A program made the position numbers and the translations under genes. A DNA stretch of 64,000 nt from Pyxidicoccus xibeiensis (GTDB lineage: Bacteria; Myxococcota; Myxococcia; Myxococcales; Myxococcaceae): NCBI RefSeq assembly GCF_024198175.1, contig NZ_JAJVKV010000025.1, positions 53,826 to 117,825 on the forward strand. Direction: 5' to 3'. Below the pieces are notes generated by a model. The model saw only the letters and a list, made by a program, of their open reading frames with translations. It ran no database searches and was not told where the DNA came from. Of the stretch, positions 9,328 to 18,416 are shown piece by piece; positions within the stretch are counted from its first letter, which is position 1; every line of letters begins with the position of its first letter.

Positions 9328-11103
9328 ATGTTTCTCATCACCCTCGCGGAAAAGGGCGGCGGGACCGAGCAGCGCGAGTACCACAAGAACGAGATCACGA
9401 TCGGCCGCCTGCCCGGCAACGACATCATCCTCGCGAAGGGAAACGTCTCCAAGTACCACTCGCGAATCGTCGCCAAGGACGGGAAGTGCATCATCGTGGA
9501 CATGAAGTCCACGAACGGCACCTTCGTGAACGGCAAGAAGATTGCCGCGCCTCAGGTCCTCAAACCGTCTGACCAGGTCTACATCGGCGACTACATCATC
9601 AACGTCGAGCCCCTCGAGGAGGGGCCGGCGATGACGCGCGCAGGCCAGCAGGAGGAGGCCTACGACGACGGGGGGGAGGAGCCCTACCCGGAAGAAGAGC
9701 AGTACGAGGAGGAGGAGCCATACGAGGAGGAGGCACCCCCGCCTCCCGCGGCGCCCGCGGCCGGCCGCATGCCGGCGTCCATGGCCTCCGCCCTGGCCAA
9801 GAACAAGAAGAAGGTGGACCCCCGCCAGGAGCGCTACACGCGCCTCCAGAAGGAGATCCACGACCGGCTCATCGAGTACCTCGACCTGCGTCGCATGGAC
9901 ATGGACCGGCTCGGGGACGACGAGCTGTGGCGGCGCACCGAGAAGGCCATCCGCGACATCATCGACCAGATGGAGGCGGACGGAGAGCTCCCGGAGGACG
10001 TGGACCGGGAGGAGCTGCTCACCGACGTCATCAACGAGGCGCTGGGCCTGGGGCCCCTGGAGGCGTTCCTCGCGTCGGATGAGATCAGCGAGATCATGGT
10101 GAACCACGCCAACCAGATCTACATCGAGCGCAAGGGCAAGCTGACGCTGGCGGAGAAGACCTTCTCCTCCAACCAGGCGGTGCTCGGCGTCATCGAGCGG
10201 ATTGTCGCGCCCATCGGCCGGCGCATCGACGAGTCCAGCCCGCTGGTGGACGCGCGCCTCAAGGACGGCAGCCGCGTCAACGCCATCATCCCCCCGCTGG
10301 CGCTCAAGGGCCCCTGCATCACCATCCGCAAGTTCAAGAAGGACTCGCTGAAGATCCAGGACCTGGTCAAGTACAAGACCCTGACGGCGCAGATGGCCGA
10401 GTTCCTGGAGATGTGCGTGAAGGCGCGGCGCAACATCGTCATCTCCGGCGGCACGGGCTCCGGGAAGACGACGACGCTCAACATCATCAGCTCCTTCATC
10501 CCGGACGACGAGCGCATCATCACCGTGGAAGACGCGGCGGAGCTGCAGCTGCCGCAGGACCACTGGGTGCAGCTGGAGAGCCGGCCTCCCAACCTGGAAG
10601 GCAAGGGCGCCATCAGCATCCGCGACCTGGTGAAGAACTGCCTGCGCATGCGGCCCGACCGCATCGTCGTGGGCGAGTGCCGCTCGGGCGAGACGCTGGA
10701 CATGCTGCAGGCGATGAACACGGGCCACGACGGCTCGCTCACCACGCTGCACGCCAACACCCCGCGCGACGCCATTGCCCGGCTGGAGACGATGGTGCTG
10801 ATGTCCGGCATGGAGCTGCCGGTGAAGGCCATCCGCGAGCAGATCGCCAGCGCGGTGCACATGATCGTCCAGCAGACGCGCTTCTCCGACGGTACGCGGA
10901 AGATCTGCTACGTGACGGAGGTGTCGGGCATGGAGGTGGACATCGTCACCCTCCAGGACATCTTCTATTACAAGCAGGACGGCTTCACGGAGGACCACAA
11001 GGTGCGTGGCCGCTTCGTGGCCTCCGGGTTCGTGCCAAAGTTCTACGACGAGCTTCAGCGCAAGGGCATCCCCGTCAACATGAGCATCTTCCGGGAGGAC
11101 TGA
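9328..11103 (+). CDS. cpaF: CpaF/TadA-type secretion ATPase with N-terminal FHA domain
   Basis: A 591-residue fusion starting at ATG 9328. Residues 1-100 are an FHA domain (TIGRLPGNDIIL, SKYHSRIV, KSTNGTFVNGKK). An acidic, Pro-rich linker follows to about residue 155. The rest is a complete CpaF-type hexameric ATPase: N-terminal helical bundle, LGPLEAFLASDEISEIMVN, Walker A GGTGSGKTT at about 374-382, an Asp box, Walker B RMRPDRIVVGE and a His box (SLTTLHANTPRDA). It would power pilus assembly at the inner membrane. The FHA fusion is absent from standard CpaF and points to phosphothreonine-dependent recruitment. It lies 6 bp before the next FHA protein gene. Confidence 0.93.
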   Translation: MFLITLAEKGGGTEQREYHKNEITIGRLPGNDIILAKGNVSKYHSRIVAKDGKCIIVDMKSTNGTFVNGKKIAAPQVLKPSDQVYIGDYIINVEPLEEGPAMTRAGQQEEAYDDGGEEPYPEEEQYEEEEPYEEEAPPPPAAPAAGRMPASMASALAKNKKKVDPRQERYTRLQKEIHDRLIEYLDLRRMDMDRLGDDELWRRTEKAIRDIIDQMEADGELPEDVDREELLTDVINEALGLGPLEAFLASDEISEIMVNHANQIYIERKGKLTLAEKTFSSNQAVLGVIERIVAPIGRRIDESSPLVDARLKDGSRVNAIIPPLALKGPCITIRKFKKDSLKIQDLVKYKTLTAQMAEFLEMCVKARRNIVISGGTGSGKTTTLNIISSFIPDDERIITVEDAAELQLPQDHWVQLESRPPNLEGKGAISIRDLVKNCLRMRPDRIVVGECRSGETLDMLQAMNTGHDGSLTTLHANTPRDAIARLETMVLMSGMELPVKAIREQIASAVHMIVQQTRFSDGTRKICYVTEVSGMEVDIVTLQDIFYYKQDGFTEDHKVRGRFVASGFVPKFYDELQRKGIPVNMSIFRED

Positions 11104-11109
11104 CGCGCC

Positions 11110-13362
11110 ATGGCCACCCTCGTCGTCCGTCTCCCCGACGGCACGGAGAACGAACACGAAGTCGCTGGTGAGCTGAAGCTCGGCCGCCAGCAGGGCTGCG
11201 ACATCCTCCTCACGGAAGGGGGCGTGTCGCGCACGCACGCGAGGGTCTTCGACGAAGGCGGCACCGTCTTCATCGAGGACCTCGGCAGTGCCAACGGCAC
11301 CTTCGTGGATGGCGAGCGCATCGCCGAGCCCACGCCGCTCACCTCGAAGTCGGAGGTCGTGCTGGGCGACTACACGCTGAGCCTCAAGGCGGAGGCGCCG
11401 TCCCGGGGGAGTGGGGCGCGCAAGGCGGCGAAGTCCGCGCCTCCGGCCGAGGACGTGGCGGTGGGCTCGGAGGGGGCGGGGGCCCGCGCCACCCGTGCGC
11501 TGCCCAGCATCAAGTCGAAGTCCCCGGCGGGCCCGGGCGCGCCGAAGCGGCCCGCGCGGCCCGCGGCGCCCTCGCGCCCGGGTGGGGCGGCCGGGGGCGG
11601 GGGCAGCACGGGGCCCATGCTTCGCGGGCTGGTGGGGCCGTGGGCGGGGCGGACGTATCCCCTCCGGGGCAAGGTCATCGTGGGGCGGCAGCCTCCGGCG
11701 GCGGTGATGCTGGAGGACGACTCGGTCAGCCGCCGGCACGCGGAGCTGGAGGCGGGCCCGTCCGGCGTGACGGTGAAGGACCTGGGCAGCGCCAACGGCA
11801 CGCTCCTCAACGGGGAGCCGCTGGGGCCCGAGCCGGTGCCGCTGGAGCCGGGCGACCAGCTCCAGTTCGGCGTGGTGGAGATGTCCTTCGACATGGAGGA
11901 GGCCGCGCTGGCGGTGCCGACGCGGCGCGGCTCGGGCCCCATCCCCACGCGGCGGGGCGCGGGTGGCGCGGCCGCTGCTGCCGCGGAAGAGGATGCCGCG
12001 CCGCCGGGCCGCAAGAAGCTGCTGGTGGCGGCCGGTGGCGTGATGGCGCTGCTGGTGGTGGCGGCGGTGGTGAAGGTGGCGCTCCCGGGCGGAGGCGCGG
12101 CGGACGTGGACACGGGCCCCGCGGCGCCGGTCGACCCGACGGAGCAGGTGCAGGAGCTGCTCAGCGAGTGCCGCTCCTACGCCTCCAGCGAGCTGGGGGC
12201 GCCCAACTGGGCCCGCGCCGAGGAGGTCTGCACCAAGGCGCTGGACCTGGACCCCATCCACCCGGAGGCCAACACCCTCATCCGGCGCATCAAGCTGGAG
12301 AAGGAGTCCTACGAGCACTACTCGGCGGGCGAGAAGCTGCTGCAGCGCCTCAAGCCGGAGGAGGCCCTGGAGTCCTTCCGGAAGATCCAGAAGGAGAGCG
12401 AGTACTTCCGCCGCGCCCGGGGCAAGGCGCGCGAGGCGGCCGAGCAGGTGACGAAGCGGGCGCAGGAGGACTGCCGGCTGTACCTGCGCAACTCGCAGTG
12501 GAGCGCCGCGGTGCCGCGCTGCCAGGTGTACATGGCGGTGTGGTGCCAGAGCCAGTCGCGGGAGAGCCTGCAGCCGCCCCTGGGCTACACGCTGAAGCTG
12601 GAGGGCCGCCTGCGCCGCAACGAGTGGCGGCCCAAGGACTCGCTCTTCGTGAAGTTCCTCATGGCCCGGCAGCGGCTGGACCCCAACGCGGCGCCGTGGA
12701 CGTGCCCGGCCTCGGACGTGCTCGAGTACGACGACCAGCCCACCGACCCGCGCTCCATCGTCGATGCGGCGGTGAAGAAGCGCTACACCAACAAGCTGCT
12801 GCAGGCGGCGGTGATGGACTACTGGACCGGCCGCGGCAGCGAGGCGCTGGCCACCCTCCAGGCGCTGCGCCGCAACTACGAGGCCGCGCAGTTCCACGCG
12901 CAGGCGGACGAGCTGCTGAAGACCATGTCCACCGTGGATCAGCTCTTCAAGGGCGGGCAGAGCTACCTGGCGGCCGACGACCCGGAGAAGGCCGCCGAGC
13001 CCTTCCGCGAGGCGCTGGACCTGGACAAGCAGCTGATGCAGGAGCTGGCGGAGTCCAAGCCGTCCTTCTACCGGCGCAACATCCTCCAGGACATGGCGGA
13101 CAAGTCCTACCAGCGCGGCAAGGCGTGGGCGGACCGCCAGGACAAGCGCCGCGCCTGCAAGGTGTGGAAGCTGGGCTTCGCCTTCTACGCGGGCAACCCG
13201 GACCTCAACAAGGCGGCGGCCTTCTGCTCCAGCCTGGCGCTGGCGACCTTCAAGGGCTCGGGCGGCTGTCCCGACCTGGCGGCGGCGATGGACTACGCCG
13301 TCAAGGGCGACGGGGTGGAGGAGCTGGTGGTGGAGAAGAAGAAGGAGTGGAGCTGCCCCTGA
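11110..13362 (+). CDS. Double-FHA, single-span membrane protein with TPR-like C-terminus
   Basis: A 750-residue protein. FHA domain 1 occupies about residues 1-95 (LGRQQGCDILL, SRTHARV, SANGTFVDGER) and FHA domain 2 about 175-260 (VGRQPPAAVML, SRRHAEL, SANGTLLNGE). A Pro/Ala linker separates them. One transmembrane segment lies at about 300-320 (LLVAAGGVMALLVVAAVV). The C-terminal 430 residues are helical and TPR-like (EEVCTKALDLDPIHPEANTL), with scattered Cys, and would lie in the periplasm. It is joined to cpaF by a 6-bp gap. A plausible role is to link cytoplasmic phospho-signals to the periplasmic part of the Tad-like machine. This is inference; no exact family is recognised. Confidence 0.85.
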   Translation: MATLVVRLPDGTENEHEVAGELKLGRQQGCDILLTEGGVSRTHARVFDEGGTVFIEDLGSANGTFVDGERIAEPTPLTSKSEVVLGDYTLSLKAEAPSRGSGARKAAKSAPPAEDVAVGSEGAGARATRALPSIKSKSPAGPGAPKRPARPAAPSRPGGAAGGGGSTGPMLRGLVGPWAGRTYPLRGKVIVGRQPPAAVMLEDDSVSRRHAELEAGPSGVTVKDLGSANGTLLNGEPLGPEPVPLEPGDQLQFGVVEMSFDMEEAALAVPTRRGSGPIPTRRGAGGAAAAAAEEDAAPPGRKKLLVAAGGVMALLVVAAVVKVALPGGGAADVDTGPAAPVDPTEQVQELLSECRSYASSELGAPNWARAEEVCTKALDLDPIHPEANTLIRRIKLEKESYEHYSAGEKLLQRLKPEEALESFRKIQKESEYFRRARGKAREAAEQVTKRAQEDCRLYLRNSQWSAAVPRCQVYMAVWCQSQSRESLQPPLGYTLKLEGRLRRNEWRPKDSLFVKFLMARQRLDPNAAPWTCPASDVLEYDDQPTDPRSIVDAAVKKRYTNKLLQAAVMDYWTGRGSEALATLQALRRNYEAAQFHAQADELLKTMSTVDQLFKGGQSYLAADDPEKAAEPFREALDLDKQLMQELAESKPSFYRRNILQDMADKSYQRGKAWADRQDKRRACKVWKLGFAFYAGNPDLNKAAAFCSSLALATFKGSGGCPDLAAAMDYAVKGDGVEELVVEKKKEWSCP

Positions 13363-13407
13363 TGCGCGGCGTGGACAGGGGCGGACGGGCGCGCTAGGCA
13401 CGGGGGC

Positions 13408-16125
13408 ATGGCCGACACCAGCCCCTCGCGCTCCGCGCCCACCCTGGTCCTCATCGACGCGTCCGGCTTCATCTTCCGCGCCTACCACGCGATTCCGCCC
13501 CTCACCACGAGCAAGGGCGTGCCCACCAACGCCGTGCTGGGCTTCACCCGCATGGTGCTCAAGGCCCTGAGAGACCTGGCCCCCACGCACGTGGCGCTCG
13601 CCTTCGACAAGGAGAGCCGCACGGAGCGGCAGAAGATAGACCCCAACTACAAGGCCAACCGCGAGGGCCCGCCGGAAGATTTGGTGCCGCAGTTCGCGCT
13701 CATCCGCCGGGTGGTGGAGGCGCTCAACCTGCCCCTGCTCGAGGCGGCCGGCTGGGAGGCGGACGACGTCATCGGCACGCTGGCGGTGAAGGCGAAGGCG
13801 GAGGGCTTCTGCGTCCGCGTCGTCACCGGCGACAAGGACTTCGTCCAGATTGTCGAGCCGGACGTGCGCCTGTTCGACCCGATGAAGGACACGCACACCG
13901 GGCCGGACGAGGTGAAGGCGAAGCTGGGCATCGAACCCCGGCAGATGCGCGACTACCTGGCCCTCATCGGCGACGCGGTGGACAACGTCCCCAAGGTGCC
14001 CGGCATCGGCCCCAAGACGGCCACGGAGCTCATCCAGCAGTTCGGCGACGTGGAGACGCTGCTGTCCCGGCTGGACGAGGTGAAGAAGCCGAAGATTCGC
14101 GAGGCCATCGGCGCCCACCGCGAGAGCCTCACGCGCGCCAAGCAGCTGGTGACGTTCAAGACGGACCTGCCGCTGGACGTGAAGATGGCGGACCTCGCCC
14201 GCCGGGAGGTGGACGCGGCGCGCGCCCGGGAGCTGTTCACCGAGCTGGAGTTCTACGCGCTCCTCAAGGACCTGCCGCAGCAGGGGCTGCCGCAGGCGGA
14301 GCCGAAGGAGAAGCCCGCGCCGCTGGCCTCCTCGCACCAGGTGCCCGGCACGGAGGCGGAGCTGAAGACGCTGGCGGACGCCGTGCGCGCGGCGGGCTCC
14401 GTCTCGCTGGTGCCCGCGTACGAGGGGCTGCCCTTCGCCGCGAAGCTGGTGGGCCTGGGCGTGGCCCTGCCGGACGCGAGCACGTACTACGTGCCGCTGC
14501 GCCATGACGTGCTCGGCGTCACCCAGGTGAAGCCGGACGTCTTCACCGCGGCCTTCAAGGCCGTGCTGGAGGACGCGGCGGTGAAGAAGGGCGGGCACGA
14601 CCTGAAGGCCCTCACCCTGGTGCTGGCCAACGACGGCATCTCCCTGCGCGGCGCGCACGACGACGTGGAGCTGCTCAGCTACCTGCTCAACCCGTCCCGG
14701 CGCGAGCACGCGCTGGCGGACCTGGCGCGCGAGCGGCTGGCGACGGAGCTGCCCGTGCTGCCAGCGGCGGCGGAGGGCAGGCGGGGCAAGAAGGACAAGG
14801 CGCTGGCGGACCACACGGTGGAGGAGCTGGCCCCCGGCTTCGCCATCCGCGCGGAGGCGGCGCGGCGGCTGGCGCCCGAGCTGTGGAAGGAGCTGGAGGC
14901 GGTGCAGCTGGCGGAGCTGGCGCAGAAGCTGGAGCTGCCGCTCTTGCCCATCCTCGCGCGCATGGAGCAGCGGGGCGTGAAGCTGGACACCGTCGAGCTG
15001 GCCCGCATCTCCGTGAAGGTGGACGCCGCCGTCGAGGCGCAGGTGAAGGAGGTCTACAAGCACGCGGGCCGCGAGTTCAACATCGGCTCCAACCCGCAGC
15101 TGGTGGAGGTGCTCTTCACGGACCTGAAGCTGCCCATCATCAAGAAGGGCAAGACGGGCCCGTCCGCGGACCAGGAGGTGCTGGAGAAGCTGTCCGAGGA
15201 GCACCCGCTGCCCGCCGCCATCATCGAGTACCGCAGCCTGTCCAAGCTGAAGAGCACCTACCTGGACACGCTGCCCACGCTGGTGGCCGCGGACGGGCGC
15301 ATCCACACCACCTACCACCAGGCCGCCACCGCCACCGGCCGCCTGTCCTCCACGGACCCCAACCTCCAGAACATCCCCGTGCGCACCGAGCTGGGCCGTG
15401 AAATCCGCCGGGCCTTCGTGGCGGCGGAAGGGCACCAGCTGGTGTCCGCGGACTACAGCCAGGTGGAGCTGCGGCTGCTGGCCCACATCGCGGAGGACCC
15501 GGTCCTCATCGACGCCTTCCTCAACGACCAGGACATCCACACCCGCACCGCGGCGGAAGTCTTTGGCGTGCCCCCGGAGCAGGTGGACCGCGAGCAGCGC
15601 CGGCGGGCGAAGATGGTGAACTTCGGCATCGCCTACGGCCTGTCACCCCACGGCCTGGCGGCGCGGCTGGGCATCCCCCAGGAGGAGGCGCGCGACATCA
15701 TCGAGCGCTACTTCATCCGCTACGCGGGCATCCGGAACTACCTGCTGGAGACGGTGGAGAAGGCCCGGAAGACGGGCTACGTGGAGACGCTCTACGGGCG
15801 CCGCCGCTACATGCCGGACCTGCTCTCCAAGAACCGGGGCGTGGCCCAGGCCGCCGAGCGCGCCGCCATCAACATGCCGATTCAGGGCACCGCCGCGGAC
15901 CTCATCAAGATGGCCATGCTCGCGGTGGACGCGGAGCTGCGGAAGGAGGGGCTGCGCACCGTGATGCTCCTCCAGGTGCACGACGAACTGCTCTTCGAGG
16001 CGCCCGACGCCGAGGTGGAGCGGGTGAAGGCCCTGGCCATGAAGGGCATGTCCTCGGTGGCGAGCCTCAAGGTGCCCCTCAAGGTGGACGTGGGCGCCGG
16101 GCGCAGCTGGTCGGACGCGCACTAG
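13408..16125 (+). CDS. polA: DNA polymerase I
   Basis: A 905-residue enzyme for gap filling and Okazaki-fragment processing. Residues 10-300 form the 5' nuclease (LIDASGFIFRAYHA, GWEADDVIG, TGDKDF, DNVPKVPGIGPKTA). The polymerase domain has motif A DYSQVELRLLAHIAEDP, the O helix RRAKMVNFGIAYG and motif C VHDELLFE. The middle 3'-5' exonuclease-like domain (about 310-480) lacks the catalytic residues: the DxE motif is replaced by SLVPAYEGLP, and the position of the next Asp reads DLKALTL. Proofreading is therefore probably lost, as in several other bacterial Pol I enzymes. It starts 45 bp after the Tad-type gene and is followed by a strong hairpin. Confidence 0.96.
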   Translation: MADTSPSRSAPTLVLIDASGFIFRAYHAIPPLTTSKGVPTNAVLGFTRMVLKALRDLAPTHVALAFDKESRTERQKIDPNYKANREGPPEDLVPQFALIRRVVEALNLPLLEAAGWEADDVIGTLAVKAKAEGFCVRVVTGDKDFVQIVEPDVRLFDPMKDTHTGPDEVKAKLGIEPRQMRDYLALIGDAVDNVPKVPGIGPKTATELIQQFGDVETLLSRLDEVKKPKIREAIGAHRESLTRAKQLVTFKTDLPLDVKMADLARREVDAARARELFTELEFYALLKDLPQQGLPQAEPKEKPAPLASSHQVPGTEAELKTLADAVRAAGSVSLVPAYEGLPFAAKLVGLGVALPDASTYYVPLRHDVLGVTQVKPDVFTAAFKAVLEDAAVKKGGHDLKALTLVLANDGISLRGAHDDVELLSYLLNPSRREHALADLARERLATELPVLPAAAEGRRGKKDKALADHTVEELAPGFAIRAEAARRLAPELWKELEAVQLAELAQKLELPLLPILARMEQRGVKLDTVELARISVKVDAAVEAQVKEVYKHAGREFNIGSNPQLVEVLFTDLKLPIIKKGKTGPSADQEVLEKLSEEHPLPAAIIEYRSLSKLKSTYLDTLPTLVAADGRIHTTYHQAATATGRLSSTDPNLQNIPVRTELGREIRRAFVAAEGHQLVSADYSQVELRLLAHIAEDPVLIDAFLNDQDIHTRTAAEVFGVPPEQVDREQRRRAKMVNFGIAYGLSPHGLAARLGIPQEEARDIIERYFIRYAGIRNYLLETVEKARKTGYVETLYGRRRYMPDLLSKNRGVAQAAERAAINMPIQGTAADLIKMAMLAVDAELRKEGLRTVMLLQVHDELLFEAPDAEVERVKALAMKGMSSVASLKVPLKVDVGAGRSWSDAH

Positions 16126-16139
16126 CCCGCAAAGCAAGT

Positions 16140-16177
16140 GCGGGAGGAGCGCCCACCCCCGTAGGCGCCCCTCCCGC
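16140..16177 (+). terminator. Hairpin terminator after polA
   Basis: Stem of 14 bp with one mismatch, GCGGGAGGAGCGCC (16140-16153) against GGCGCCCCTCCCGC (16164-16177), loop of 10 nt, 15 bp past the polA stop. It may act for both strands, since the next gene is convergent. Confidence 0.7.
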
Positions 16178-16436
16178 GTCCCTGCTCCCCACTGCTGCCC
16201 CACTGCCCCAACCACGACAAATGCGCCGAACCCGTCCGACCGGCGAGTCGCATGGACCCCCATCCACGCGTCTTGCCAGCAGCTCGCGATGCGCGCTCAC
16301 CACTCCCCAGTAGGAGCACGCCTCCCCATGAGCGCGCCAATGGGCCCCCACCCACGGCACGCTTCCTCCCGCCGGCCTCGGACCCTCCCTGTGAGGAGCG
16401 TCAAGCCGGACGAGTCGGCCAACCCGTCCCAAACCC
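16178..16436. other. Intergenic stretch between polA hairpin and a convergent gene
   Basis: About 260 bp without a supportable gene. The sequence is C-rich on the plus strand (many CCCC runs), with only shadow frames. I see no promoter, repeat or RNA structure besides the polA hairpin to its left. Confidence 0.5.
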
Positions 16437-17030
16437 TCAGTGCATCGCCGGACGTCCGTCCTTCGCGTCTGGCGTTGCCCGCCTCACCCTCGACGGCCGC
16501 TCGAAGTACTCCACCACCAGCCCGCCGAAGGGCACCCGCGGCCCATCCGCGTGCGTGTTCTTCAGCCGCTGCAGCAGTGCCACCGCGGAGTCGACCGCTT
16601 CATCCACCGCGCGATTGATGCGCTCGCGCTCCCAATCCCCGCCGCCCAACACCTCCGCGGCATCCACCAGGCAGCGCCGAAGCGCCGCGAATTCGTCATA
16701 GAGGGCGCGCGCGCCGCGCTCCGGCGACAGGCGCAGCACCGCCCGCGTGCGGCTCCAGGGGCTCGTCTCCTCGCCCTCCAGCGTCCGGCCCACCTCGCGG
16801 ATGAACGGCTCCACCAGCGCGTCCAGCTGGCCGAGCATCGCCGGCGAGGCCTTGCCCTCCGTCGTGGCCAGCCTCATCCGGCGCCACAGCGCCGCGATGC
16901 GGTCCGGCTGCTGGCGGAAGAACCGAGCCAGCACTCCCGCCTTACGTCCCCGCTCGTTCATGTCCAGTGCCTTCCGCATCGCGAGCAGAGGCCATAGCAA
17001 GGCGTCTGCCAACGGCTCGGGGGCACCCAT
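16437..17030 (-). CDS. Stand-alone helical protein, RsbRD_N-like sensor domain (tentative)
   Basis: The minus-strand frame is open up to 17756, but the upstream part is antisense to the peptidase gene. The ATG at 17030 gives a sensible 197-residue product. It is almost entirely helical. The pattern VLARFFRQQPDRIAALWRRM, then LYDEFAALRRCLVDAA and RINRAVDEAVDSAVALLQRL resembles the RsbRD_N (RsbT antagonist, N-terminal) sensor fold that precedes STAS or kinase domains. Here no output domain follows, so it would have to act through a partner. It is not obviously in an operon with the upstream peptidase gene (130-bp gap). The family assignment is pattern-based and uncertain. Confidence 0.6.
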   Translation of the reverse strand: MGAPEPLADALLWPLLAMRKALDMNERGRKAGVLARFFRQQPDRIAALWRRMRLATTEGKASPAMLGQLDALVEPFIREVGRTLEGEETSPWSRTRAVLRLSPERGARALYDEFAALRRCLVDAAEVLGGGDWERERINRAVDEAVDSAVALLQRLKNTHADGPRVPFGGLVVEYFERPSRVRRATPDAKDGRPAMH

Positions 17031-17160
17031 TCCGAGGGAAATCAACCGCTTGGCGCGCACCCCCGGGCAAGCAGAGAGGCTGCAAGCAGGTAGAATCTTC
17101 AGGGCCCTGGCTGTAGGGGTGTCCGGAAGGACAGGGCGTTCCGGTGGGGACGCGCCGGCC

Positions 17161-18405
17161 TCAGTGCAGGGTGGGCTTGGGAGGACGGGCGCGCGGGGCG
17201 GCCTCCTCCCGCGGCTCATCCGACACGTCCGGGGGGACTTCCTCCTCCCGGGAGATGGGCGTCTCGGCGGCGCCCTGGGCCTCGTGGGCGTCCAGGGGCT
17301 CCGTGGAGTCGGGCTCGCCGGGCGGCACGTTGCCGGACCACTCGGACCAGGCCGGCTCGGGCGCGGGGGCCGGGGGGCCGGGGAGCACGCCCGGGAGCAC
17401 CGGCGTCTGGGCGGCCAGCAGGCGCAGCGCGGCATCCTCCGCGGCGTCCTGCGCGGACATCTCCGCCAGGCGCGCGGCCTTCTGGTGGCGGCGGCGCAGG
17501 AAGGCCGCCACGCACAGGCCGGACGCGGCCAGCCACAGCAGCGCGGAGCTGGTGGTGAGCGGCAGCCACCCGTAGCGCGCGGCCAGCCCGCCGCGCCAGT
17601 CCGTCTCCTCCACCAGCAGCGAGGTGTGGAAGGCCTTGCCGAAGGCCTGCTCGAAGGGCTCGTCGCGGCCCACGGCGTCCACCAGCTCGCCCATGGCCTG
17701 GGGACCGAACTTCGCGGACAGGTGCGCGACGAAGGCGGCGCTCTGCGCGTAGGCAATCTCCACGTCCGCCGGGTGGTCCGGCCAGTCGTCGTGCAGGTCC
17801 TCGAAGTGGAAGACGCGCTCCTGAGTCACCGCGCGGAAGAGGGCCGAGTAGTGGGTGAGGGAGTAGCGCTCGCCGGTGACGTTCTGCGCGACGCCCTCCT
17901 GGAACCAGCGGGGCCACTCCTTCGCCAGCTGCCCCAGCGCCACGTGCGCCAGCTCGTGCCGGAGCGTCTGCTGCCCGTCCGGCGCGTGGAGGCTCAGCGC
18001 GTCCAGGAGGATGATTTGATGCGCGGGGTAGGCCAGCGCCACCGCCCAGCCGGGAGGCCTGCCTCCGGGCAGCGCCAGCGACTCGAACTCCTCGCGCCCC
18101 ACGCCCAGGCGGATCTCCGTGATGCCCGGCCAGTCGCGCCCGAGGATGCTCCCGAAGCCGTCGCGGACGGACTCAATCTGTCCCGCCAGCTCCCGCGCCG
18201 CCACCGTGGCCGCCGCGGTGTGGAGGATGCGGAAGCGCTTCGTGGTCAGCTCTCCCGTCACCCGCTGCGGGCGGCCGTGGGGCACCAGCGCGGCGTCGTT
18301 CACCACGTGCTCACGCGCATGGGAGCCATGCGCGCCCCCAGGCTCCTGGGCCCGGGCGTGGGGGACGGCCAGCAGCAACGGGAGCAGGACAAGCAGGTGG
18401 CGCAT
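17161..18405 (-). CDS. Membrane-anchored MA-type (gluzincin) metallopeptidase
   Basis: A 414-residue protein from ATG 18405, which has GAGG nine bases upstream. A GTG at 18420 overlaps the previous stop (GTGA) and would add five residues; either could be used. There is a signal peptide (LLVLLPLLLAVPHARA). The zinc site is HELAH at about 150-154, with a downstream Glu in WFQEGVAQ, the layout of peptidase_MA-like enzymes. A transmembrane span follows near residue 290 (SALLWLAASGLCVAAFL), then a Pro/Glu-rich cytoplasmic tail. The catalytic domain should lie in the periplasm. It is the last gene of a row with divIVA and yggU, so a link to envelope growth is possible but unproven. Confidence 0.82.
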   Translation of the reverse strand: MRHLLVLLPLLLAVPHARAQEPGGAHGSHAREHVVNDAALVPHGRPQRVTGELTTKRFRILHTAAATVAARELAGQIESVRDGFGSILGRDWPGITEIRLGVGREEFESLALPGGRPPGWAVALAYPAHQIILLDALSLHAPDGQQTLRHELAHVALGQLAKEWPRWFQEGVAQNVTGERYSLTHYSALFRAVTQERVFHFEDLHDDWPDHPADVEIAYAQSAAFVAHLSAKFGPQAMGELVDAVGRDEPFEQAFGKAFHTSLLVEETDWRGGLAARYGWLPLTTSSALLWLAASGLCVAAFLRRRHQKAARLAEMSAQDAAEDAALRLLAAQTPVLPGVLPGPPAPAPEPAWSEWSGNVPPGEPDSTEPLDAHEAQGAAETPISREEEVPPDVSDEPREEAAPRARPPKPTLH

Positions 18406-18416
18406 GCGCGGCGGCC

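Noticed and set aside
9310..15540. Very long open frame of 2076 codons on the minus strand
   Set aside because: It is antisense to cpaF, the FHA protein and polA, and has low-complexity His/Arg/Leu-rich sequence typical of GC-rich shadow frames.
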